DNA from: RYN-230 sp963768945
GTDB lineage: Bacteria > Actinomycetota > Actinomycetes > Streptosporangiales > Streptosporangiaceae
Assembly (NCBI GenBank): GCA_963768945.1
Contig: CAVYJW010000003.1
Location: 682,001-746,000, forward strand
Direction of reading: 5' to 3'
Length of the DNA stretch: 64,000 nt
The translations under genes were made by a program, and so were the position numbers. How positions within the stretch are numbered: the first letter of the stretch is position 1; each line of letters opens with the position of its first letter. Below, in pieces: positions 48,055 to 55,526 of this stretch. The notes under the pieces are model-generated. The model saw only the letters and a program-made list of their open reading frames with translations, was not told the origin of the DNA and searched no databases.

Positions 48055-49056
48055 CCTGCGGCCGAGGAGGCTCGGGGGCCGGCTGGACGCGGCGGCCAGG
48101 GCAGCGGTGAGCAGATCCCCGGCGGTCATCAGGGCGCGGGACATCAGCGCCACCGCGGTGGCCCGGCTTGTTCCGAGGACCGGGCTCAGGGTGGCGATGA
48201 GGAGGACGTCCCGCACCCCCGCCCCGGCCGGGGCCAGCACGACCAGGAAACCCACGCTCCAGGCGAAGGCGAATCCGCCGACGGCGAGCAGCACGGTGCG
48301 GCCGGGCGGGGCCCCGAGCCGGGTCGCGAGGAGCCATATCTGCAGGCCATACAGGACCCACGAGGACCAGGACCAGGCTAGGGCGGCGGCCATCGCGCGC
48401 CCGGTGAGCGGCAGGTCCAGCGGAGGTCTGCGGGTCAGCCGGAGGAGCCGGCCCACGACGGCGTTCAGCACCCGCGGGTGCAGGCAGGCCAGCAGCACGG
48501 GGGTAATGGCGAAGGCCCAGAGGTACGCGGTCGCCCCCGCCACGAAGGGCAGCGTGGCCAGTGCCGCCAGCAGCCCGGTGAGCAGGGACACCACCATGGT
48601 GAGAACCGACGCGGCTGCCGATCGGTGCCGCGGCACCCGGTAGGCGTTCCCCAGTTCCATCTGCGCCAGCACCGGCCACACCGACCCGGGCAGGTACTTG
48701 CCCAACTGGCCGATGAACATGATCCGGGACGCGGCCCGGGCCGGTAGCGGAGAGCCCAGCCCGGCCAGCAGGAGCCGCCAGACCTGCATCGTCATGACCA
48801 GGGCGGCCAGCACGCAGAGCAGCGCCTCGATGGTGGTGCCGACGCCTATGCTGGCCAGCGCCGAGCGCACGCCCGGCCACTCGCGGGCCACGGCGTAGCC
48901 GCCGAGGCCGACGGTGACCGCCACGAAGCCCCAGCGGACCGGCCGGCCGGAAAGCAGCCGCCCAGCCGCGGCCCAGCGGCTGCGGTGCCCGCTGGCGGCG
49001 GTCCCCTGGCCGTTCTGGAGCGGGTCGGCCGAGGCGGCGACCTGACGGTCTTGCAT
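47926..49056 (-). CDS. UPF0104 / lysylphosphatidylglycerol-synthetase-like membrane protein
   Basis: 376 aa with about eight membrane spans. Family features: IMFIGQLGKYLPGSVWPV, RHRSAAASVLTMVV and VLAPAGAGVRDVLLIATL. Such integral proteins accompany glycan and lipid pathways and resemble flippase-like MprF domains. The last ~35 residues are GGPEP repeats coded by a 15-bp array. It is divergent from the glycosyltransferase-methyltransferase fusion. The gap to the DUF2079 gene (47733-47925) holds no gene and probably carries the operon promoter. Confidence 0.87.
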   Translation of the reverse strand: MQDRQVAASADPLQNGQGTAASGHRSRWAAAGRLLSGRPVRWGFVAVTVGLGGYAVAREWPGVRSALASIGVGTTIEALLCVLAALVMTMQVWRLLLAGLGSPLPARAASRIMFIGQLGKYLPGSVWPVLAQMELGNAYRVPRHRSAAASVLTMVVSLLTGLLAALATLPFVAGATAYLWAFAITPVLLACLHPRVLNAVVGRLLRLTRRPPLDLPLTGRAMAAALAWSWSSWVLYGLQIWLLATRLGAPPGRTVLLAVGGFAFAWSVGFLVVLAPAGAGVRDVLLIATLSPVLGTSRATAVALMSRALMTAGDLLTAALAAASSRPPSLLGRRPGSPEPGGPEPGGPEPGGPEPGGPEPGGPEPGGPEPGSPEPG

Positions 49057-49138
49057 ACGCAGGAGCGTAAACGCTCCGCCGCCAGGTCGGGCGGAATCCG
49101 GCTCTATGGAACCGAGCGGAGGTTAAGGTGTCGAAATC

Positions 49139-51094
49139 ATGCGCGCTCTACTATTCGGGACCTATGACGCCTCGGCGCACCCGCGAATCGCTGTTCTCGG
49201 CGCTGGCCTGCGGGACAGCGGGATAGCGGTCAGTGAGTGCAACGCGCCGCTGGGTCTGGACACCGCGGCCCGGGTGGCTATGCTGGCCCACCCGTGGCGT
49301 GCGCCCGCGCTGCTGGCCCGGCTGGGCCGCCGGTGGCTGACGCTGTCCCGCGCGGCCCGCCGGCTGCCCGCGCCGGACGTGGTCCTGGTCGGCTATCTGG
49401 GCCACTTCGATGTCCACCTGGCCAGGCTGCTGTTCCCGCGGGTACCCGTGGTGCTTGACCATCTGGTCGGCGCCAGTGACACGGCCCGGGACCGGCGGCT
49501 GGATGGCGGCCCGCGCCAGGCCGTGCTCAGGCTGATCGACGCGGCGGCGCTGCGGGCCGCCGACGTGGTGCTGGTGGACACCGAGGAGCATCGCCTGGCG
49601 CTGCCCGCCCGGCATCAGGCCCGGGCCGTGGTGGTCCCGGTCGGTGCGCCCGCCGCGTGGTATGCCGCGGCGCCGCAGGCCGCGGGGGAACGGCCTGACG
49701 GGCAGCCGCTAGCCGGCGAGGCGGCCCCCGGGCCGCTCCGGGTGGTGTTCTACGGCCTGTACACCCCGCTGCAGGGAGCCCCGGTCATCGGCGCCGCGCT
49801 GAGCCTGCTCGCCCGGGCGCCCATCGAGGTCACCATGATCGGTGATGGCCAGGACGCGCCTGCGGCCAAGGCCGCCGCGGCGGCCAGCGACGCGGTCCGC
49901 TGGGTTGACTGGGTACCCGCGGCGGATCTGCCCGCCGTGGTCGCCAGCCACCACGTCTGCCTCGGCATCTTCGGCACCGGGGACAAGGCGCGGCGGGTGG
50001 TGCCGAACAAGGTGTTCCAGGGGGCCGCCGCCGGCTGCGCGATCCTGACCTCCGACACCCCGCCCCAGCGCCGGGCGCTGGGTGACGCTGCCGTCCTGGT
50101 GCCGCCCGGCGACCCCGAGGCGCTTGCCGCCGCCCTGCGCCGGCTGGCCGCCGACCCCGCGGAGCTGGCCCGGCTGCGCCGGGCCGCGACCCGGCTGGCC
50201 GAAGGCCAGTTCGCGCCGGCCCAGGTCGTGGCCCCGCTGCTGCGCCGGCTGCAGCTCGCGCCCCAGCTCGCCAAGGCGCCCGCTGAGCCGACAGCGCCCG
50301 CCAAGGCGCCCGCTGAGCCGGCGGCGCCCGCCACGGCGCCTGCCGAGCCGGGGCCGGCGGGCGGATCGGTGGCGCCCCTCGCCCCGAACGCCTGGCTGCG
50401 CTACGACGCCGTCACCCGGATGCTGCCCGCCGGCGTCCGCGACGTGCTCGAGGTCGGCTGCGGCCAGGGTGCCCTGGGCGTCCGGCTCGCCCAGCGCTAT
50501 CAGTACCTGGGGCTCGAGCCCGACCCGGCGTCGTGGGCCGTAGCCCAGCGGCGGATCAGCGCCGCCGGGCGCGGGGAGGTCCGCAACATCCCGGTGGAGG
50601 AGCTGGGCCCGGAGCAGTTCGACCTGGTGTGCGCCTTCGAGGTGCTCGAGCATATCGAGGACGACGCGGCCGCAGTGCGACGGTGGATCTCCCGGCTGCG
50701 GCCGGGCGGATGGCTCATGATGTCCGTGCCCGCGCACCAGGGGCGGTACGGTCCGTGGGACGAGCTGGTCGGTCATTTCCGCCGCTACGATCCCGCGGCC
50801 ATGACCGCCATGCTGGCCAGCTGCGGGCTCACCGACATCGAGATACGCCAGTACGGGTTCCCGCTCGGATACCCGCTGGAGGCGGCCCGCAACCTGATCG
50901 GCCGCCGTCGGCTCGCCGCGGCGGCCACCCGGTCCGTGGCCGAGCGCACCGCGGCGTCCGGCCGCCTGCTCCAGCCCGACAGCGGGGCGCGGGGCGCGGC
51001 AGCCCAGTACGGCACGGCCCCGTTCCGGGTGCTGCAGCGGGGCTTCCCCGACACCGGCACCGGCCTGGTCGTACTGGCCCGGCTCGCGGGCTGA
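49139..51094 (+). CDS. Glycosyltransferase-methyltransferase fusion
   Basis: 651 aa. Residues about 1-375 are a GT4-type (GT-B) glycosyltransferase: MRALLFGTYDASAHPRI, VVFYGLYTPLQGAPVIGAAL, VPNKVFQGAAAGCAILTSD and PPGDPEALAAALRRL. A low-complexity linker of AKAPAEP repeats (about 377-404) joins a class I methyltransferase (VLEVGCGQGALGVRLA about 434; FDLVCAFEVLEHIEDD). The fused form implies glycosylation and methylation of one glycan product. It lies divergent from the UPF0104 gene, at the edge of the lipid-linked glycosylation cluster. Confidence 0.88.
   Translation: MRALLFGTYDASAHPRIAVLGAGLRDSGIAVSECNAPLGLDTAARVAMLAHPWRAPALLARLGRRWLTLSRAARRLPAPDVVLVGYLGHFDVHLARLLFPRVPVVLDHLVGASDTARDRRLDGGPRQAVLRLIDAAALRAADVVLVDTEEHRLALPARHQARAVVVPVGAPAAWYAAAPQAAGERPDGQPLAGEAAPGPLRVVFYGLYTPLQGAPVIGAALSLLARAPIEVTMIGDGQDAPAAKAAAAASDAVRWVDWVPAADLPAVVASHHVCLGIFGTGDKARRVVPNKVFQGAAAGCAILTSDTPPQRRALGDAAVLVPPGDPEALAAALRRLAADPAELARLRRAATRLAEGQFAPAQVVAPLLRRLQLAPQLAKAPAEPTAPAKAPAEPAAPATAPAEPGPAGGSVAPLAPNAWLRYDAVTRMLPAGVRDVLEVGCGQGALGVRLAQRYQYLGLEPDPASWAVAQRRISAAGRGEVRNIPVEELGPEQFDLVCAFEVLEHIEDDAAAVRRWISRLRPGGWLMMSVPAHQGRYGPWDELVGHFRRYDPAAMTAMLASCGLTDIEIRQYGFPLGYPLEAARNLIGRRRLAAAATRSVAERTAASGRLLQPDSGARGAAAQYGTAPFRVLQRGFPDTGTGLVVLARLAG
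50270..50350. repeat. 30-bp tandem repeat in the fusion linker
   Basis: About 2.7 units of 30 bp (two 15-bp halves) starting GCCAAGGCGCCCGCTGAGCC. They encode the AKAPAEPTAP linker between the two catalytic domains. Confidence 0.9.
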
Positions 51095-51139
51095 CCGACT
51101 CCGGTGCACCCGGGGCACCCGCGGCCCCCCGGGTCCTGC

Positions 51140-51892
51140 CTACTTCAGCGCCTGGGCGGCGCTGGCCTGCGGCCTGCGCACGCTGGCCTGGTGTCCCAGA
51201 GGCAGGAAGAGGGTGAGGGCCGTGACGAAAGCCAGGATCTTCGACACCACGTTCAGCGTGATGGGGACCGGGGCGGACGGGTAGCCGAACCCGAACAGGG
51301 CCCAGACGGCGAACACCGCCAGCATCAGCGCGAAGCAGAAGAAGGTGGCCCTGGACAGTCTCACCATGGGGGAGAGCGTCAGGAGTGCCAGCGTGGTGAG
51401 CTCGACGGCGAACAGGGGCAGGAAGAACAGTGCCCGGTACCCGGCCGGATCGGGAGGGATCGGATAGGTCCGGGTCATGACGATGAGGTCGAACGGGAGC
51501 TCGAAGATCATCGGGGCGGCCAGGGCGCCGATGGCGGCGCTCCCGAGCCTGGCCACGGGCCCGTGCGTGCTGGTGGTGAGGACGATGAAGAAGACGATGC
51601 CAACCCCGATGATGGTGACGGGCGTGATGGGATCCGTGGGTGCGGTCCGGCCCGGGTAATCCTGGCGTGCCTGGTGGACGTAGAGGGAGACGCAGACCAG
51701 GAACGTGGCTATAGCCAGGATCCAGGCCGCGATCATGAGATTCGCGACGGCCGGGCGCGGTTTGCGGGCCTGGAAGGGCCCCGGCCACCGAATTCCCGCG
51801 TAGGCGAGGCCTCCCGCGATAGCCAGCAGGACGACGGCGAGCCCTATCCGGGCGGTGCCGCTGTAGCCGATCCACGTCCCCTCGGTGGTCAT
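51140..51892 (-). CDS. Seven-span membrane protein of unknown function
   Basis: 250 aa with about seven membrane segments, for example LAVVLLAIAGGLAYAGI, LMIAAWILAIATFLVCVSLY, IIGVGIVFFIVLTTST and ILAFVTALTLFLPLG. There is a short periplasmic or cytosolic loop and a basic C-terminus. I recognise no family. The 45-bp gap to the fusion gene is convergent; the PadR gene lies 88 bp upstream on the same strand. Confidence 0.75.
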   Translation of the reverse strand: MTTEGTWIGYSGTARIGLAVVLLAIAGGLAYAGIRWPGPFQARKPRPAVANLMIAAWILAIATFLVCVSLYVHQARQDYPGRTAPTDPITPVTIIGVGIVFFIVLTTSTHGPVARLGSAAIGALAAPMIFELPFDLIVMTRTYPIPPDPAGYRALFFLPLFAVELTTLALLTLSPMVRLSRATFFCFALMLAVFAVWALFGFGYPSAPVPITLNVVSKILAFVTALTLFLPLGHQASVRRPQASAAQALK

Positions 51893-51980
51893 GGTCGCGT
51901 GTCCCCGCTCTGAGGGGCCGCGACTCGCGCGCGCCAGGCCCGCGGGTACAGCGCGACCAGTCGCCGCACAGGCCAGCCGT

Positions 51981-52298
51981 TCATGGCGTGACCGCCGAGA
52001 TGCGCCGCAGGCCGATCTCGGCGATGCGGGATGCCTGCAGCAGGCGGGCCCGCAGTTCCTCCCGGCCCGCTGCCGTGATCTGGTACGGATGGCGGCGGTC
52101 GCCGGCGGGCAGCGCCTCCACCAGGCCGGCCCGCTCGAGCTTGGCCAGGGCCCCGTAGAGGGTGCCCGCGCCGAGCGTGATCCCGGCGAAGCCCTCGATG
52201 TCCTTGATCAGCGCGTAGCCGTGCTTCGGCCCGTCGGCCAGGCTGGTCAGGATCAGGATGCTGCGGTCAGACGACCCGCGGATGGTGTCCCTGGTCAT
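51981..52298 (-). CDS. PadR-family transcriptional regulator
   Basis: 105 aa. Winged helix: RSILILTSLADGPKHGYALI, LGAGTLYGALAKLERAGLVE and the beta-wing region with YQITAAGREELRARL. The start at 52298 was chosen because an excellent PadR-type operator lies 32 bp upstream. This short form lacks a long C-terminal dimer domain, so it is a PadR-s1-like repressor. It may regulate itself, the downstream membrane-protein gene, or the nearby permease. Confidence 0.9.
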   Translation of the reverse strand: MTRDTIRGSSDRSILILTSLADGPKHGYALIKDIEGFAGITLGAGTLYGALAKLERAGLVEALPAGDRRHPYQITAAGREELRARLLQASRIAEIGLRRISAVTP

Positions 52299-52329
52299 TG
52301 CGCCGCCCTCGCTGGCTACCTCCAATAGG

Positions 52330-52349
52330 ATTACATTGGAAAGTGTAAT
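52330..52349. promoter_or_regulatory. PadR-type operator
   Basis: ATTACA-N8-TGTAAT, a perfect 6-bp inverted repeat with an 8-bp spacer, the shape used by PadR proteins. It sits in the promoter gap of the padR gene and near the 3' end of the permease gene, so autoregulation is the likeliest role. Confidence 0.7.
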
Positions 52350-52402
52350 AGCGCAATGAGGGAGCCCCGCCGGGCCGGAGCGGGCCGGCCCGGCGGGCGG
52401 GG

Positions 52403-53941
52403 TTAGAGGCCCTCGTTGATGAGGCGGCCTGCCTGCTCGTACTTGGCCGGCTTGCGCTTCTTGAAGTAGAACGCGGCGCCCACGCCGATCAGCACGATGG
52501 CCAGGTCGATCGGGCCGAACCACTTGGCGTAGCTGTAGCCGCTGCCCAGGAAGCTGATGTTGTCGAACAGCAGGTAGACCACGAAGGCCTGGGACACCAG
52601 CGCCAGGAGGGGAGCCACCCGGGTCTTCCACCAGTGCGTCTCGTCCTGGTGGTGCCGCTGGTAGTAGACCAGGATGGCCAGCGAGACCAGGGCCTGCACC
52701 GACAGGATGATGATCACGCCCATCACCGCCATCAGCCCGTACAGCTGCAGGTAGGCCTGGGAGTTCGGGTCGTTGGTGCCGGTGAACACGGCGAACAGGA
52801 TGATGATGACCGCGGCCACCACCGACTGGACGATCGACGCGATGTGCGGGCTCTTGAACTTGGGGTGGGTGCGGCCCAGCGGGGCGGGCAGCAGCCCCTC
52901 CCGGCCGAGGGAGTACATGTAACGGGCGGTGGTGTTGTGGAACGCCATCCCGCAGGCGAACGAGCCGGTGATGATCAGGTAGCTCATGATCGACGACACC
53001 CAGTGGCCCGCGTACTGGCTGGCCGGGGTGAGGTAGAAGTTCGCCGCGTTGCCCTGGGCCGCCGCGATGGCCGCGTGCGTGCTCGGGTAGCCGAACAGCG
53101 GCGCCCACGACGTCAGCGTGTAGAAGACGCCCAGGCCGATCACCGAGATGTACAGCGCGCGGGGGACGATCCGCTTCGGCTCGCGGGACTCCTCGGCGTA
53201 GTTGGGGGCCATCTCGAACCCGACCCAGGACCAGAATGCGAAGAACAGCCCGATGCCGACGGAGCCGGCGGCCAGCTTCCCGGAGGCCGGGAAGCTCCTG
53301 AACGCGTTGGCCGGGTTGAGCGAGGCCCAGGAGGCGTGGCCCTTGCTGAACATGAAGATGTCGAAGATGATCAAGATCGCGATCTCACTCAGCAGCCCGA
53401 TGGCCAGCAGCGTGGAAGACAGCCTGACGTCGAAGAAGGTGAGCAGGGAGATCAGCACGACCATGCCGAGGGCCAGCCAGGGCCAGCCGATATTGACCCC
53501 GAACGCGTTCACCTTGAGGTTGGCGAAGTACGCGAACCCGCCGGCCAGTGAGGCTTCGAACACCGAGTACGCCACCACGGCCCCGTAGCCGGTGCCGATG
53601 CCGAGTTCCCGGCCCAGCCCGTGGCTGATGTAGGAGTAGAAGCCGCCCGCGCTGGTCTTCTTCCTGGTCATGGCCACGTAGCCGACGGAGAACACGACCA
53701 GCACGATCGCGCCGAAGATGAACGCGGCGGGCGCGCCGACGCCCTGGCCGTACCCGACCATGATCGGGGTGTTGAACAGCATCGCCGAGATCGGCGCGGA
53801 TCCGGTGACGGTCAGGAAGAGCACACCGCCCAGGCCGACCGCGCCCTTGCGTAGCTTGGGGACCTCGGCGCGCCGGGAGACGTCGAGGGATTCCTCCATC
53901 CCCTCGAATCCGCCGACCCGTGGAAGTTCCGACTGTGCCAT
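52403..53941 (-). CDS. APC-family amino-acid/amine permease
   Basis: 512 aa with twelve membrane spans. The first helix has the APC signature LFLTVTGSAPISAMLF; others include FWSWVGFEMAPNYAEESREP (helix 6-7 loop) and TARYMYSLGREGLLP. It is transcribed divergently from the microcompartment operon. An APC permease in this position is typical of RMM-type loci and would import the amino-alcohol substrate. Confidence 0.9.
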   Translation of the reverse strand: MAQSELPRVGGFEGMEESLDVSRRAEVPKLRKGAVGLGGVLFLTVTGSAPISAMLFNTPIMVGYGQGVGAPAAFIFGAIVLVVFSVGYVAMTRKKTSAGGFYSYISHGLGRELGIGTGYGAVVAYSVFEASLAGGFAYFANLKVNAFGVNIGWPWLALGMVVLISLLTFFDVRLSSTLLAIGLLSEIAILIIFDIFMFSKGHASWASLNPANAFRSFPASGKLAAGSVGIGLFFAFWSWVGFEMAPNYAEESREPKRIVPRALYISVIGLGVFYTLTSWAPLFGYPSTHAAIAAAQGNAANFYLTPASQYAGHWVSSIMSYLIITGSFACGMAFHNTTARYMYSLGREGLLPAPLGRTHPKFKSPHIASIVQSVVAAVIIILFAVFTGTNDPNSQAYLQLYGLMAVMGVIIILSVQALVSLAILVYYQRHHQDETHWWKTRVAPLLALVSQAFVVYLLFDNISFLGSGYSYAKWFGPIDLAIVLIGVGAAFYFKKRKPAKYEQAGRLINEGL

Positions 53942-54153
53942 GAGTGCCCTCCCCAGAGGATCGCCCAGTACTGCGAGGTGGCCGCGCCCGCGGCGCGGGT
54001 GATCGAACGGCAGTGTCCAACAGCGGGTGGTCAGACAGCGGTGGTCAAGCCGAGGTCAAACGGTTGAGGAACGCCTTGTGGTACAGATCACAGCGCGGAC
54101 GGTATCAGCAGGTCGGAATCATGACAAGAGTTATGGTTCGTGAAATATGGACT

Positions 54154-54195
54154 TAACCTTGACCTCTTGACAGGTAAAGGTTAGAAGCGTACGTA
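54154..54195 (+). promoter_or_regulatory. Microcompartment operon promoter
   Basis: TTGACA at 54167-54172 with a 17-bp spacer to TACGTA at 54190-54195 gives a plausible sigma-70-type promoter. The -35 lies inside an inverted repeat, TAACCTT (54154) and AAGGTTA (54177-54183). The rest of the 304-bp gap (53942-54245) has no gene and must also carry the permease promoter. Confidence 0.6.
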
Positions 54196-54210
54196 TTTGG
54201 TCAGACCAAA
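54196..54210. promoter_or_regulatory. Palindromic GntR-type operator
   Basis: TTTGGTC-A-GACCAAA, a perfect 7-bp palindrome immediately after the -10 box, where a bound repressor would block transcription. Its TGGTC/GACCA half-sites are of the GntR kind. The GntR gene at the end of the operon (61517-62371) is the natural candidate. Confidence 0.65.
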
Positions 54211-54245
54211 GCAGACCGGACGGCCACCCGGAACCCGGAGGCGAC

Positions 54246-55526
54246 ATGGCCGAGGAGCTGATCGCCTTCCCGTCCAAGGCCGAGATGCTCGACCGGTCCA
54301 GGCAGTTCTGGAACCCGGACAAGACCCAGTTCTGGTCCGACTCCGGCATCCCGCTGGTCATCGACCGGCGTGAGGGCTACTTCATCTACGACGTCGGGGG
54401 CAAGCGCCTGATCGATGTCCACCTCAACGGCGGCACCTACAACCTGGGGCACCGTAATCCCGAGGTCACCGCGGCCGTCACCGCCGCCATGCAGCGGTTC
54501 GACATCGGTAACCACCACTTTCCGTCGCTGGCCCGCACGGCCCTGGCCGAGGCGCTGGTGAAGACCGCGCCGCCCGGCCTCACCAAGGTGGTGTTCGGCA
54601 GCGGCGGCAGCGAGGCCATCGACATCGCCCTGAAGACCGCCCGGCACGCCACGAAGAAGCGCAAGATCGTCTCGGTGGCCAAGGCCTACCACGGTCACAC
54701 CGGCCTGGCCGTCGCGACCGGCGACGACCGGTTCTCGACCCTGTTCCTGGCCGACCGGCCGGACGAGTTCACCCATGTCCCGTTCAACGACCTGGCCGCG
54801 ATGGAGGACGCGCTGCGCGGCCGGGACGTCGCCGCCGTGATCATGGAGACGATCCCCGCCACCTACGGGTTCCCGCTGCCCGCCCCGGGCTACCTGGAGG
54901 GCACCAAGCAGCTCTGCGAGCGGTACGGCGTCCTCTACATCGCCGACGAGGTGCAGACCGGGCTGATGCGTACCGGCGAGCTGTGGGCGATCACCAAGCA
55001 CGGCATCGCCCCGGACCTCCTGGTCACCGGCAAAGGCATCTCCGGCGGCATGTACCCGGTCAGCGCGGTCATGGTCAGCGAGGCGGCGGCGGGCTGGCTC
55101 CGCGAGGACGGGTTCGCGCACATGTCCACGTTCGGCGGCGCCGAGCTGGGCTGCATCGCCGCGCTGAAGACCCTGGAGATCACCTGCCGGCCCGAGGTCA
55201 GGTCGATGGTCTTCTACATCGCCGACCTGCTCGGCCGGGCACTGCGCCGGATGCAGTCGGCCTACCCGGACTGGTTCACCGGCATCCGCCAGGACGGCCT
55301 GGTCATGGGCCTGGAGTTCGACCATCCGCAGGGTGCCAAGTTCGTCATGAGGCGCCTGTACGAGCACGGGGTGTGGGCGATCTTCTCCACCCTCGACCCC
55401 CGGGTCCTGCAGTTCAAGCCGGGCCTGCTGCTCACCCCGGACCTGTGCGCCGAGCTGCTCGACCGGGTCGAGGTGGCCATCGCCGAGGCCCGGAACGACG
55501 CGGCCAGCGGGAGGCGGGTCCGATGA
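54246..55526 (+). CDS. Class-III PLP enzyme of the microcompartment (aminotransferase/phospho-lyase type)
   Basis: 426 aa, ATG after GGAGGCGAC. The class III fold is clear: VIFDVGGKRLIDVHLNGGT-like N-terminus, SGGSEAIDIALKTAR, YHGHTGLAVATGD, YIADEVQTGLMRTG and PLP lysine K263 in VTGKGISGGMYP. In RMM loci this enzyme is thought to act as an amino-alcohol-phosphate phospho-lyase, releasing an aldehyde, phosphate and ammonia from the kinase product. A plain aminotransferase role cannot be excluded. It is the first gene of the operon and is coupled to the dehydrogenase by ATGA overlap. Confidence 0.85.
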   Translation: MAEELIAFPSKAEMLDRSRQFWNPDKTQFWSDSGIPLVIDRREGYFIYDVGGKRLIDVHLNGGTYNLGHRNPEVTAAVTAAMQRFDIGNHHFPSLARTALAEALVKTAPPGLTKVVFGSGGSEAIDIALKTARHATKKRKIVSVAKAYHGHTGLAVATGDDRFSTLFLADRPDEFTHVPFNDLAAMEDALRGRDVAAVIMETIPATYGFPLPAPGYLEGTKQLCERYGVLYIADEVQTGLMRTGELWAITKHGIAPDLLVTGKGISGGMYPVSAVMVSEAAAGWLREDGFAHMSTFGGAELGCIAALKTLEITCRPEVRSMVFYIADLLGRALRRMQSAYPDWFTGIRQDGLVMGLEFDHPQGAKFVMRRLYEHGVWAIFSTLDPRVLQFKPGLLLTPDLCAELLDRVEVAIAEARNDAASGRRVR

